64,000 nt of DNA, taken from contig NZ_MRYA01000009.1 in the NCBI RefSeq assembly GCF_001921745.1, positions 18,945 through 82,944 of the forward strand, given 5' to 3'. The DNA comes from Psychrobacter sp. Cmf 22.2. GTDB taxonomy: Bacteria > Pseudomonadota > Gammaproteobacteria > Pseudomonadales > Moraxellaceae. Position 1 is the stretch's first letter. Each line of letters begins with the position of its first letter. Shown here piece by piece: positions 18,171-27,944 of this stretch. The notes beneath the pieces are model-generated. The model made no database searches. It had not been told where the DNA came from and worked only from the letters and a program-made list of their open reading frames with translations. Position numbers and translations under genes: made by a program.

Positions 18171-18668
18171 TTATTCTTCAGTAATCTTACGTTTATAATC
18201 ATTTTCTGTGTAATTAGGTACAGCTTCTTTATTCAAGAGAGAAATTATAGTTGAGATTAAATAGTCTCCAGTGGCAATTCGTGTGATTAATGAAGGAACT
18301 TGTTGCTTGAAAGCACTTTCGTCTATTCTTATGTCTAAGCAACCAATCATACCAATTGAAAGACTATGGGCGACTTCATTCCGGGCTTCACGTGCTGCAT
18401 GAAGTGCATCTTGAGCAGTTTGTCCAACTGGTAAAAAATTAATATTGTTATTTAAATTTGGGTACTTATCAAATAGAGAGGTAGTTAATGCTGCAAATTC
18501 ATCATCAGATAATTTTTCACGAGCTTTTCTTATTTTTATAAACTTTGAACCATGGTCACACAGGTTATCAAATCTTGTCGCTATAATAATACAACGCCCT
18601 AAAATAGCGTGTAACTCTTCAGTAGTTTCGGTTAGCTTAAAATCGTCAATAAATACATCTGGGCTCAT
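18171..18668 (-). CDS. Uncharacterised protein with a HEPN-type R-N-x3-H motif
   Basis: 165 residues from the ATG at 18668, preceded by GAGGA 7 bases upstream. A longer frame exists but would run into DUF72 codons. It is mostly helical in appearance. The segment AREARNEVAHSL (residues 92-103) has Arg96-Asn97 and His101, the Rx4H pattern of HEPN ribonucleases. No other family signature was recognised. The gene looks more AT-rich than its neighbours and starts 31 bases after the DUF72 gene, so it may be read from the ispA-DUF72 transcript. A role as toxin-like RNase, RNA-binding or defence protein is conjecture, and no antitoxin gene is adjacent. Confidence 0.6.
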   Translation of the reverse strand: MSPDVFIDDFKLTETTEELHAILGRCIIIATRFDNLCDHGSKFIKIRKAREKLSDDEFAALTTSLFDKYPNLNNNINFLPVGQTAQDALHAAREARNEVAHSLSIGMIGCLDIRIDESAFKQQVPSLITRIATGDYLISTIISLLNKEAVPNYTENDYKRKITEE

Positions 18669-18699
18669 ATAGTTTTCCTCTAATGTATATGGTTTAGAC

Positions 18700-19512
18700 C
18701 TACAAAACCGCAAACCCAAATTTACCCAAGGCCTCTCTAAGCATCGCAATATTATAATACGCATGCGCATTAACGGTGTTTTGAAAGAAGATATACAGCG
18801 TATCAAAATGCTGACGCTGATTGGCAATCGCTTGCGCCCAATCATTCATTTCAGCCTCAGAGTAGCGATAATCATGACGGTCAGCGGCACTCATCGCATC
18901 CCACCAGCCCGTATTATTGCCATGCATACGCAGATAGCCTGTGCGCTCGGTAAATATCAGCCGTGATGACGGCAGTCCGCTGACCTTGGGATAATCGACG
19001 CTACACCAAATCAAGCCTTGTTCTTTAAAGCTATCGACCACTTGCGGGGTGTGCCAGCCGTTGTGACGAAACTCGACTGCCAGCGGATAATCCTTAAACC
19101 AACTAACGAGGTTTGCTAGATAAAGCCGATGCTCACGAGTGCGATCAAATCCATGCGGGAATTGCAGTAGTAAAGGTGCCAAAGCGTTGGCTTCGATAAG
19201 CGGTGTTAAGGCATTAAGAAAAGCTTGTGCGTGATCGCTTGTGCCTTTGCGCGCATGAGTAAAGTCTTTGTGTAGCTTGACGGCAAATTTTAACTCACTG
19301 TCTGCTTGCACATAGGCTTTATTGACCATACCAGCAAAGGCTTTTTGGCCGATGGGCGCGTAGAAAGTGCTATTAATCTCGACCGCGCCATATTGCTTGG
19401 CATACTCACGTAAGAAGTCCGCCTTTTTAGTACCAGTTGGATACAGCGTACCTAATAAGTCAGTATCGCTATAACCGCCAGTGCCAAGATAAATAGTAGG
19501 TTTACTGTCCAT
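18700..19512 (-). CDS. DUF72 family protein (YecE-like)
   Basis: 270 residues from the ATG at 19512. A GTG three codons upstream is also possible. The sequence has the DUF72 pattern: an opening YLGTGGYSD, then EINSTFYAPIG, FAVKLHKDFTHARK, LLQFPHGF and AVEFRHNGW. LRMHGNN and YIFFQNTVNAHAYYNI follow. The family folds as a TIM barrel and its biochemical activity is not established. It lies 40 bases after ispA on the same strand, so they are probably co-transcribed. Confidence 0.88.
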   Translation of the reverse strand: MDSKPTIYLGTGGYSDTDLLGTLYPTGTKKADFLREYAKQYGAVEINSTFYAPIGQKAFAGMVNKAYVQADSELKFAVKLHKDFTHARKGTSDHAQAFLNALTPLIEANALAPLLLQFPHGFDRTREHRLYLANLVSWFKDYPLAVEFRHNGWHTPQVVDSFKEQGLIWCSVDYPKVSGLPSSRLIFTERTGYLRMHGNNTGWWDAMSAADRHDYRYSEAEMNDWAQAIANQRQHFDTLYIFFQNTVNAHAYYNIAMLREALGKFGFAVL

Positions 19513-19552
19513 GTTAGCCACGCTATATCGTTTCTACATTGAGTTGTCAGTA

Positions 19553-20599
19553 TTATTTTTTACGCGACCATAGCCATTCTATCAATGCTAATAATGCATT
19601 ATCATCTGCATTACCACCAAGCTCGCGAATGATAGCGGCTTGTCCGTTATTAAACAATGATTGGGCGTAGTCTTTGGCAGCGCTCACACCCATCAATTTT
19701 ACATAGGTAGATTTGTCTAATTTTTCATCACTACCAGCGGGTTTACCTAAGGCGTCAGTAGAGGTGGTGACGTCTAAGATATCATCTTGAACTTGAAAGG
19801 CCAGTCCAATATGCTGCGCACAGTCCTGCAATGCTATACGCTGTAGCGCTGTTGCCCCAGCACAGATACCGCCCATCAGCATAGCCGCTTCAATCAACGC
19901 GCCAGTTTTATCGCGATGAATGGCCTCTAGTTCTTCTTGAGAAATATTAGTACGCGCTTCAGCATTCAGATCCAGCATTTGACCTGAGACCATGCGGCGA
20001 GCGCGCGGTGCAAACACGGCTAATAGCTGGCTTGCGATGTCTGAATCAAAAGGCGCGAAGGTAGGCAGCTCTGCGGTTAAAACCTCAAAGGCCAAAGTTT
20101 GCAATACATCACCCGCCAGCAGCGCCGTCGCTTCGTCAAACACAATGTGGCAAGTTGGCTGGCCACGACGCAGCTCATCGTCATCCATACATGGTAAGTC
20201 ATCATGGACCAGCGAGTAGGTATGTAATAGCTCTACTGCCAATGTAGCGCGGCGACACATGTCATAATCGGAGTCGTTTTCTAGCAATGATTGCAAGTCA
20301 GCGATTTTGGCATGATCTGTTAAATTTGAGATGTCAGATGAATCATCTGTCTCCATACCTACTTCACCATCTATACTTATACTGGCATCAATACTGACAA
20401 AACTACTGGCCACTAATAAGGGTCGTACCAATTTGCCTTGTCCTGTGATTACGTAGCGACATGCGTCATCAAGCGGACTTGGTAAGTTTGCATAAGCAAA
20501 TAATACGTCGATATCTTGCGCTAACTGTGCGCGCAATGTGCTATAAAACTGCTCAAAATTGGTAAAAGGAACAAAACGAGGCGCAGTAGAAACAGACAT
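19553..20599 (-). CDS. ispA: Polyprenyl synthetase, probable (2E,6E)-farnesyl diphosphate synthase
   Basis: 348 residues against about 300 for E. coli IspA. It condenses IPP with DMAPP and GPP to farnesyl diphosphate for quinone and undecaprenyl lipid synthesis. The first Asp-rich motif is DDLPCMDDDELRRG (133-146) and the second is DDILD, with GQMLDLNAE between. An acidic low-complexity insertion of about 40 residues (70-112, with ETDDSSDIS and LLENDSDYD) precedes helix D and accounts for the extra length. The Cys in DDLPCMDDD replaces the usual Ala or Ser. Product chain length is inferred from family resemblance. Confidence 0.9.
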   Translation of the reverse strand: MSVSTAPRFVPFTNFEQFYSTLRAQLAQDIDVLFAYANLPSPLDDACRYVITGQGKLVRPLLVASSFVSIDASISIDGEVGMETDDSSDISNLTDHAKIADLQSLLENDSDYDMCRRATLAVELLHTYSLVHDDLPCMDDDELRRGQPTCHIVFDEATALLAGDVLQTLAFEVLTAELPTFAPFDSDIASQLLAVFAPRARRMVSGQMLDLNAEARTNISQEELEAIHRDKTGALIEAAMLMGGICAGATALQRIALQDCAQHIGLAFQVQDDILDVTTSTDALGKPAGSDEKLDKSTYVKLMGVSAAKDYAQSLFNNGQAAIIRELGGNADDNALLALIEWLWSRKK

Positions 20600-20818
20600 A
20601 ACTCAACCAACCACCATAAAATAAAAATAGAGAATACGTGAATAAAAACAGATAACAAGCTAGTGTAGCATGATAGCTGATATGGCTTATACGTATATGC
20701 TAAGCGCTGTTTTATTTTGGTTACGTATTGGTGATTTAACTTATAGGTTGAATGTGTTTTGATGAAGTAATCACACGTCTTGGTACTGTTACCCAATCCA
20801 ATAGATTGTATTTAAGCT

Positions 20819-20953
20819 TCACAAGCTAATACGCATATAAAAAAACTGGTAAAAAAGTATAAGGTACAAGGTAGATGTCAGTGATTGATTGACGAGTTTG
20901 GATTTTATCAATTAATGTTAATAGTGACTTGTGAGTCTGGTATTAGCTTGTGA
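20819..20953. repeat. 135-bp element bounded by 14-bp perfect inverted repeats
   Basis: TCACAAGCTAATAC at 20819-20832 is repeated exactly in inverse at 20940-20953. The 107-base interior is AT-rich without an open frame. It lies in the divergent ispA/fadB spacer (20600-21201), which otherwise holds a small G4/C4 hairpin at 20960-20973 and a candidate fadB TATAAT at 21151-21156. Confidence 0.6.
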
Positions 20954-21161
20954 CAGTTGGGGGCATAATCCCCTACACTAAATGACGTTAAAACAGTACA
21001 ACCAGTCGCCATATTGATGAGCGCAGAATAATAAACACATTATCACTGTCTTTTATAAGTCGTTGGGTTATAGACTGATAAATTGGCAGTAATTTTATTC
21101 GTTTTATTTACAATCATTAGCTAGTTATCTTAATTCTAAAACGTAGCTTTTATAATTTGAT

Positions 21162-21188
21162 CTTTATTACATAGCTTTTATTACATAG
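21162..21188 (+). repeat. Tandem 13/14-base repeat in the fadB leader
   Basis: CTTTATTACATAG (21162-21174) is followed at once by CTTTTATTACATAG (21175-21188). The second copy abuts the AAGGAG ribosome-binding site of fadB. Confidence 0.6.
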
Positions 21189-21201
21189 CAAGGAGTTTCA
21201 A

Positions 21202-23361
21202 ATGGTATACCAAGGAAATCGCATCACGGTGACAATGCTAGAGGATGGCATCGCCAACATGCAATACAACGCCGAAAATGAGAGCGTAAACAAGTTCGAT
21301 GCCGAAACCAATAAGCAATTTGATGAAGCGGTAAGTGCGCTTGAGAAGTCTGAAGACGTTAAAGGCCTTATCGTTACTTCAAGCAAAGGCGTATTTATCG
21401 CTGGTGCTGATATCACTGAATTTGTCGGCTCATTTAAGAAGCCAGAGAGTGAGATTAAAGATTGGGTTGTCGGCATTAACGATACTTTTAATCGTTTTGA
21501 AGACTTACCGTTCCCAAAAGTAGCCGCTATCAATGGTGCAGCACTAGGCGGTGGTTGTGAGATGACCTTGGTGTGTGAGTATCGTGTCATGAGTGACAAA
21601 GCGATTATCGGACTACCAGAAACTCAGCTAGGCATTTTCCCAGGTTTTGGCGGTACGGTTCGTAGTACTCGCGTCATCGGTATCGATAACGCGCTTGAAT
21701 TGATCGCCACTGGTAAGCCAAAAAAACCACTAGAGGCTCTCAAGCTAGGTTTGGTTGATGCAACCGTTCCTGCTGATGACTTACAAGCTGCTGCCATTGA
21801 TCTGGTCAAAAAATGCATCTCAGGTGAGCTTGATTGGCAAGCGAAACGTGAAGAGAAACTAAACCCTGTCAAGCTAAACCAGCTTGAGCAAGCGATGGCG
21901 TTTAACAGTGCCAAAGGCATGATCTTCTCTAAAGCCAATCCCAAGCAGTACCCAGCACCAGCCATCGCGATTGAAGCGATTGAAAAGCATGTCAATTTGC
22001 CACGTGATAAAGCGATTGAAGTTGAAGCTGCCGGTTTTGCCAAAGTTGCCAAAACGCCACAAGCAGAAAGTTTGGTTGGTCTGTTTTTAAACGACCAACT
22101 CGTCAAAAAGTTAGCCAAAAAGCACAGCAAACAAGCACATGATATCAATGAAGCGGCTGTACTAGGCGCTGGTATCATGGGCGGCGGTATCGCTTATCAG
22201 GCAGCCAGCAAAGGCTTGCCAATTATCATGAAAGACATCAAGTCTGAGCAATTAGATTTGGGTATGAAAGAGGCCAGTAAAATATTAAGTAAAATGGTCG
22301 ATCGCGAGAAGATGACCCCAGCCAAAATGGGTGAAACTTTGAGCCGTATCCGTCCAACGCTTAACTATGGTGACTTCGCTGAGACTGATATTGTCATCGA
22401 AGCGGTAGTAGAAAATCCTAAAGTTAAACATGCCGTACTAAAAGAAGTCGAAGGTTTGGTAAAAGACGACTGTATTCTTGCTTCTAATACTTCAACTATC
22501 TCTATCACGCATTTAGCAGAAGTGCTGGAGCGTCCAGAAAATTTCGTCGGTATGCATTTCTTTAATCCAGTACATCGCATGCCACTCGTTGAAGTTATCC
22601 GCGGTGAAAAATCCTCTGAAGAAGCGATTGCAACCACCGTTGCGTTGGCCTCCAAAATGGGTAAAGTACCGGTTGTGGTCAATGATTGCCCAGGTTTCTT
22701 AGTGAACCGCGTATTGTTCCCATACTTTGGTGCGTTTGATTTACTACTCAAACAAGGCGCTGATTTTGTCCATGTTGATAAAGTCATGGAGAAATTTGGC
22801 TGGCCAATGGGTCCTGCCTACCTAATCGACGTCGTCGGTTTAGATACAGGTGTACATGGTGCAGAAGTCATGGCAGAAGGTTTCCCTGACCGCATGAAAC
22901 CTGATTATAAAGGCGCAATTCAGCATTTATATGAAAACGAGCGTCTAGGTCAAAAGAACGGCGTTGGGTTTTATAAGTACGAAACAGATAAGCGCGGTAA
23001 GCCGAAGAAAGTCGCTGACGACGCTACTTACGAGCTGTTAAAAACCACCACAGACAGCGACACGCAAGCGTTTGATGATCAAACCATTATTGACCGTACC
23101 ATGCTGGCTTTCTGTAATGAGACCGTACGTTGCTTAGAAGACAATATTGTCAGCACACCAAGTGAGGCTGATATGGCGATGATTATGGGCGTTGGTTTCC
23201 CGCCATTCCGCGGTGGACCTTGCCGTTATATTGACCAAATGGGTCTAGATAACTACTTGGCACTGTGTGAAAAGTATGCACATCTTGGCAAAGCCTATGA
23301 AGCCCCGCAAAAAATTCGCGACATGGCAGCAGCAGGCGAGACTTTTTACGCCACAGCGTAA
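21202..23361 (+). CDS. fadB: Fatty acid oxidation complex subunit alpha
   Basis: 719 residues, near the usual 715-730. It is a multifunctional beta-oxidation enzyme. The N-terminal crotonase domain (about 1-190) has GADITEF and the oxyanion-forming AALGGGCEM. The central 3-hydroxyacyl-CoA dehydrogenase domain starts with the NAD loop [13 protein letters not shown] (about 315-327) and continues with NTSTISI and the catalytic [13 protein letters not shown]. The C-terminal helical domain ends in [19 protein letters not shown] precedes the ATG. It pairs with fadA, 194 bases downstream, in an alpha2beta2 complex. Confidence 0.97.
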   Translation: MVYQGNRITVTMLEDGIANMQYNAENESVNKFDAETNKQFDEAVSALEKSEDVKGLIVTSSKGVFIAGADITEFVGSFKKPESEIKDWVVGINDTFNRFEDLPFPKVAAINGAALGGGCEMTLVCEYRVMSDKAIIGLPETQLGIFPGFGGTVRSTRVIGIDNALELIATGKPKKPLEALKLGLVDATVPADDLQAAAIDLVKKCISGELDWQAKREEKLNPVKLNQLEQAMAFNSAKGMIFSKANPKQYPAPAIAIEAIEKHVNLPRDKAIEVEAAGFAKVAKTPQAESLVGLFLNDQLVKKLAKKHSKQAHDINEAAVLGAGIMGGGIAYQAASKGLPIIMKDIKSEQLDLGMKEASKILSKMVDREKMTPAKMGETLSRIRPTLNYGDFAETDIVIEAVVENPKVKHAVLKEVEGLVKDDCILASNTSTISITHLAEVLERPENFVGMHFFNPVHRMPLVEVIRGEKSSEEAIATTVALASKMGKVPVVVNDCPGFLVNRVLFPYFGAFDLLLKQGADFVHVDKVMEKFGWPMGPAYLIDVVGLDTGVHGAEVMAEGFPDRMKPDYKGAIQHLYENERLGQKNGVGFYKYETDKRGKPKKVADDATYELLKTTTDSDTQAFDDQTIIDRTMLAFCNETVRCLEDNIVSTPSEADMAMIMGVGFPPFRGGPCRYIDQMGLDNYLALCEKYAHLGKAYEAPQKIRDMAAAGETFYATA

Positions 23362-23387
23362 CGAGCATACCGTATTAGGATAAGTGG

Positions 23388-23438
23388 GGTGCGTTTGCAG
23401 GCATCGCTATCGACGATAAAGTAGACAGCAAGCGCACC
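23388..23438 (+). promoter_or_regulatory. Stem-loop between fadB and fadA
   Basis: GGTGCGTTTGC (23388-23398) pairs with GCAAGCGCACC (23428-23438) through 11 bp with one wobble, enclosing a small ATCG/CGAT helix. It is followed by GTTTTAG rather than a clean T tract. It may protect or process the mRNA or lower read-through into fadA. Confidence 0.45.
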
Positions 23439-23504
23439 GTTTTAGTCGGTTCAATTTTATTCTAGCCCTAAAAAATTAGGTATACATGTATATATCATGT
23501 CTAG

Positions 23505-24728
<1,224 letters not shown>

Positions 24729-24774
24729 CCGTTTAGACTTGCAGGAGTTTTGCAAAATATAAACGTGCTAACAC

Positions 24775-24806
24775 AAGCCTTCAGTTAAATAACTGGAGGC
24801 TTTTTT
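24775..24806 (+). terminator. Terminator of the fadBA operon
   Basis: AGCCTTCAGTTA pairs with TAACTGGAGGCT (one wobble) and is followed by TTTTTT. Confidence 0.9.
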
Positions 24807-24979
24807 GTTTGTAAACATTCAAGAATCATCTATGACATAACGTTCGTAAGTTGTTAATAAAGAGGATGTTCATTGACGCACTGGACGAAATATGACTAAA
24901 TAAGCATATATCTAATAACTATAAACCAATCATTTAGTCTGCAGCGACTTGCTGCATACGTACAAGGAGTGTACCTACT

Positions 24980-25555
24980 ATGACCACTATGATTACTGAT
25001 CGTACTTATCGCATCGCTCGCGAAAATACGCAAGCAATGCTTATCGATGTACAGGAACGCTTAACGCCGCATATTTATGATCACGAAAATATCGTCAAAA
25101 AAATAACAACGTTAATAAAGGGTCTACAAGCGCTTGGTGTCCCTATCATGCTTAATGAGCAATATAAAAAAGGTCTCGGTGATACGTTACCTGAAGTTTT
25201 TGAGCTCTTAGAAGGTGATAATGCCAAAAGTTTTGAGAAGGTCACATTTAGCGCCTGTGACAACGATGATTCGTGGCATTATTTGGCACAGCAAAACCGT
25301 AGCATCGTTTTATTATTCGGTGTTGAGACGCATGTGTGTGTCATGCAAACGGCGCTAGATTTACTGGATAATGGTATGCAACCAGTCATTGTTGGCGATG
25401 CAGTAGGATCACGCTTTCCATACGATAAAAAACAAGCCATACGGCGTATTCGCCGCGCAGGTGGGGTGATTACTACGGTTGAAACTATCTTGTTTGAGCT
25501 ATGTCGCACGAGTCGCGACCCTGCATTTAAGACCATTAGTAATCTGATTAAGTAG
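24980..25555 (+). CDS. Isochorismatase-like cysteine hydrolase
   Basis: 191 residues, one domain. The catalytic triad of the family is visible as Asp23 (LIDVQERL), Lys87 (FEKVTFSA) and Cys120 (GVETHVCVMQTALDLL). The closest recognised pattern is the ISOC/YcaC-like group rather than siderophore isochorismatases or nicotinamidases, and the substrate is unknown. AAGGAG lies 11 bases upstream of the first ATG; a second ATG lies three codons in. No siderophore or nicotinamidase genes are adjacent. Confidence 0.85.
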   Translation: MTTMITDRTYRIARENTQAMLIDVQERLTPHIYDHENIVKKITTLIKGLQALGVPIMLNEQYKKGLGDTLPEVFELLEGDNAKSFEKVTFSACDNDDSWHYLAQQNRSIVLLFGVETHVCVMQTALDLLDNGMQPVIVGDAVGSRFPYDKKQAIRRIRRAGGVITTVETILFELCRTSRDPAFKTISNLIK

Positions 25556-25662
25556 TCAGTTATCATTAAAAATGACTATTATAAAAGGTAGTTATTAAGC
25601 GATCTAGATAACGAGTTGCCTAGTCAGGTTTTATTAAAAATAGACAATATAAGGCATAAACG

Positions 25663-26265
25663 ATGAATAGGGTAAAGCAGTACGGTTTTAAACCGCTCTT
25701 AGCAGTTGTATTTTCAATAATGATGATACAACCAGTGATGGCTGCCAGTCCTATCAGCAGTGGTAACAAGTTGGCAGCAGATGCCAAAAAACAAATTGGC
25801 GTGACAGTCAATTATGACGCCACTTATCAAAAAATGGACTTTCCACGTGGTGATGTACCGATAAAAACGGGGAGAAGTACCGATGTCATCGTACGTGCTT
25901 ATCGTTTGCAAAATATAGATTTACAGCAGCTGGTCAATCACGATATGAAGTCAAATTGGTCACAATATCCAAAAAATTGGGGATTAAAGTCACCGGATAA
26001 CAATATCGACCATCGCCGAGTGGCCAATCTTGAGGTGTTTTTTGAGCGCCATGGAAAAACCCTATCTGTCACTGACAAAGATAGTTTTCAGACAGGAGAT
26101 ATTGTGACGTGGCGACTGCCAAAAGACAAAGTGCCACATATCGGTATCGTCTCAAACAAAAAGGCTGCCGATGGAACGCCGCTTATTATTCACAATATTG
26201 GAGATGGTACGCAAGAAGAGAATATCCTTTTCACTTATCCTATTGCCAAACATTTTCGTTACTAA
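25663..26265 (+). CDS. Secreted DUF1287 (NlpC/P60-like) protein with a Cys-to-Ser change
   Basis: 200 residues with a signal peptide ending near PVMAAS (about residue 29). The mature part has the DUF1287 pattern: YDATYQKMDFPRGDVPIKTGR, TDVIVRAYR, NIDHRRVANLEVFFERHG and TGDIVTWRLP. HIGIVS and a late IHNIG follow. Members as remembered have Cys in a (V)CTDV motif as nucleophile. Here residue 72 is Ser (AGT). His residues that could complete the site are kept. The protein is therefore probably not a classical Cys amidase. It may be inactive, Ser-based or a binding protein in the periplasm. Confidence 0.78.
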   Translation: MNRVKQYGFKPLLAVVFSIMMIQPVMAASPISSGNKLAADAKKQIGVTVNYDATYQKMDFPRGDVPIKTGRSTDVIVRAYRLQNIDLQQLVNHDMKSNWSQYPKNWGLKSPDNNIDHRRVANLEVFFERHGKTLSVTDKDSFQTGDIVTWRLPKDKVPHIGIVSNKKAADGTPLIIHNIGDGTQEENILFTYPIAKHFRY

Positions 26266-26330
26266 AACATTTGGTACAGATGATATAAGGCTGTTCATAG
26301 TGTAAAGGATGTATAATGTAACGCAAAGCA

Positions 26331-26370
26331 AGACCCAGTCAATGATGCCATGTTATTGAATGGGTCTTTT
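26331..26370 (+). terminator. Terminator after the DUF1287 gene
   Basis: GACCCAGTCAATGA pairs with TTATTGAATGGGTC with two imperfections and is followed by TTTT. It lies between convergent genes. Confidence 0.7.
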
Positions 26371-26383
26371 AGTGGGGTTTTAT

Positions 26384-27223
26384 TTATTTTCCCGTATGAG
26401 CAGCCCCTAGTAGTTGACCCATTTGTACCACGCTGTTCGCCGTTATATTTTCTTGCCAGTCAGCTTTTGCAGCTTTAGGCAATATGACAATGGCGGTTGA
26501 CCCTAAATAAAAGCGCCCAAGCTCATCACCTTGAGCCAACACCATACTATGCTCAGCTTCTTGAATATCGTCGGTACGGGTAATCTTCCCCGTCGCTACC
26601 GTCTCGATACCAGCGACAATCATCGCTCCCACCATGACGACTGCTGCTTTGCCATATTCAGTGTCAAACATACAAACCAAACGCTCATTGCGAGCAAATA
26701 AGTCAGGCACGTTGGCAGCAGTGATATTATTGACTGAAAATAACGTACCTGGCACATAGCGAGTTTTAGTCAAGGTACCTGTAAAAGACATATGCACACG
26801 GTGGTAGTTGCTAGGCGCTAAATAAACAGTAGCAAAACTACCATCAGCGAAGTAGCTACCATCGTCACTATCAGCAAGTAGCTGTCCGATGTCGTAGTAG
26901 CGCCCTTTAGCCTGAAGTAGCTTATGATCGTTAATTTGACCAAGCTGCGAGACAATGCCGTCAGCAGGGCTTACAATGCCATGGACGGTGGTATCGATAG
27001 CACGCGCATCACCTTTGAGCTCACGGGTAAAAAAGTCGTTAAAGCTCTCGTAAGCATTTAAGCTTTGACGTTCGTATTCATCTAACTTTACGTCATACGC
27101 TTTTGCAAAGCTGCGAATAAAAGCACGTTTAACCATAGGGTGGCGACTGGCCGCCAAACGTCCAGCAACTTTACTAAGTTTTTGCTGCGGTACAAACTGC
27201 TGAATGGTAGTAAATAAGGTCAT
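26384..27223 (-). CDS. psd: Phosphatidylserine decarboxylase proenzyme
   Basis: 279 residues. It is an inner-membrane enzyme that makes phosphatidylethanolamine from phosphatidylserine. The self-cleavage motif LGST is at about 240-243, where Ser242 becomes the pyruvoyl group of the alpha chain. Conserved SPADGIVSQ, YLAPSNYHRVHM and VGAMIVAGIETV support the family. It is divergent from dtd, with a 12-bp AT palindrome in the spacer. Confidence 0.95.
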   Translation of the reverse strand: MTLFTTIQQFVPQQKLSKVAGRLAASRHPMVKRAFIRSFAKAYDVKLDEYERQSLNAYESFNDFFTRELKGDARAIDTTVHGIVSPADGIVSQLGQINDHKLLQAKGRYYDIGQLLADSDDGSYFADGSFATVYLAPSNYHRVHMSFTGTLTKTRYVPGTLFSVNNITAANVPDLFARNERLVCMFDTEYGKAAVVMVGAMIVAGIETVATGKITRTDDIQEAEHSMVLAQGDELGRFYLGSTAIVILPKAAKADWQENITANSVVQMGQLLGAAHTGK

Positions 27224-27341
27224 AAAGGGTTACCAAAGTAGTGGTTAAAATAAGAAAATAAAAGTTGGAAATAATAAATATTTATATTTTATCATGGTCA
27301 GCACTTAATCGTATGACCATAATTGTTTAAGGATGCAGTTT

Positions 27342-27797
27342 ATGAAAGCTCTAATCCAGCGGGTAAATCGTGCTAGTGTTATAGTCGATGAATGTTGTAT
27401 AGGCTCAATTGAACAAGGGCTCTTGGCATATATTGGTTTAGGACCCGATGATAACTTACAACATGCAAAACGAATGATCGATAAAATTATCACTTATCGC
27501 ATTTTTGAAAATACAGATGATCCAGCCAAGCTTGGCAAACTGGACAAAAATGTACAACAGATAGGTGGCGGAATATTACTAGTATCACAATTTACCTTGA
27601 TGGCCAAAACAGACAAAGGACGACGCCCTGATTTTGGTGGTGCGATGCCGCCTGAGACTGCAAAAGTATTGTTCGAACAATTAGTCGCTTATGCAAAGAC
27701 TCAGCATCCCAACGTTGCAACGGGACAGTTCGGAGCTAATATGCAAATCGACAGCGTCAATGATGGGCCACTAAACTTTTTGTTAGAAGTCGTGTAA
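27342..27797 (+). CDS. dtd: D-aminoacyl-tRNA deacylase
   Basis: 151 residues from the ATG at 27342, placed 7 bases after AAGGA. The ATG at 27333 overlaps that site and is unlikely. Dtd frees tRNAs wrongly charged with D-amino acids or glycine. It opens MKALIQRVNRASV and has the active-site SQFTLMAKTDKGRRPDF and the Gly-Pro motif in NDGPLNFLLEV, both diagnostic. It precedes phoB by 147 bases, but the Pho box lies between them. Confidence 0.95.
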   Translation: MKALIQRVNRASVIVDECCIGSIEQGLLAYIGLGPDDNLQHAKRMIDKIITYRIFENTDDPAKLGKLDKNVQQIGGGILLVSQFTLMAKTDKGRRPDFGGAMPPETAKVLFEQLVAYAKTQHPNVATGQFGANMQIDSVNDGPLNFLLEVV

Positions 27798-27822
27798 AAG
27801 TCAAAAAAGGTTTTGATGATCA

Positions 27823-27856
27823 ATGTCATCAAACTGTCATAATTAACGCGTTTAAT
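27823..27856 (+). promoter_or_regulatory. Pho box and -10 element of the phoB promoter
   Basis: ATGTCAT (27823-27829), spacer CAAA, then CTGTCAT (27834-27840) match the PhoB site of two 7-base direct repeats spaced by 4. Ten bases on, TTTAAT (27851-27856) sits where the -10 belongs in PhoB-activated promoters. A second possible -10 (TATAAT) is at 27910-27915. This implies phoBR autoregulation under phosphate limitation. Confidence 0.85.
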
Positions 27857-27944
27857 AGATGGTTATTAATGAGTGTTTACCGCCTTTTTTAGCTTAAATT
27901 TCCCTCTTATATAATTATTCAGCGCTTAATAATAAGGTTGTCCT

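Noticed and set aside
18669..18845. N-terminal extension of the HEPN-like gene into DUF72
   Set aside because: It would overlap DUF72 codons in another frame; the ATG at 18668 has GAGGA at ideal distance.
20521..20796. 91-codon minus-strand frame overlapping the ispA start
   Set aside because: It overlaps ispA in another frame and its hydrophobic stretch comes from AT-rich spacer; no ribosome-binding site was found.
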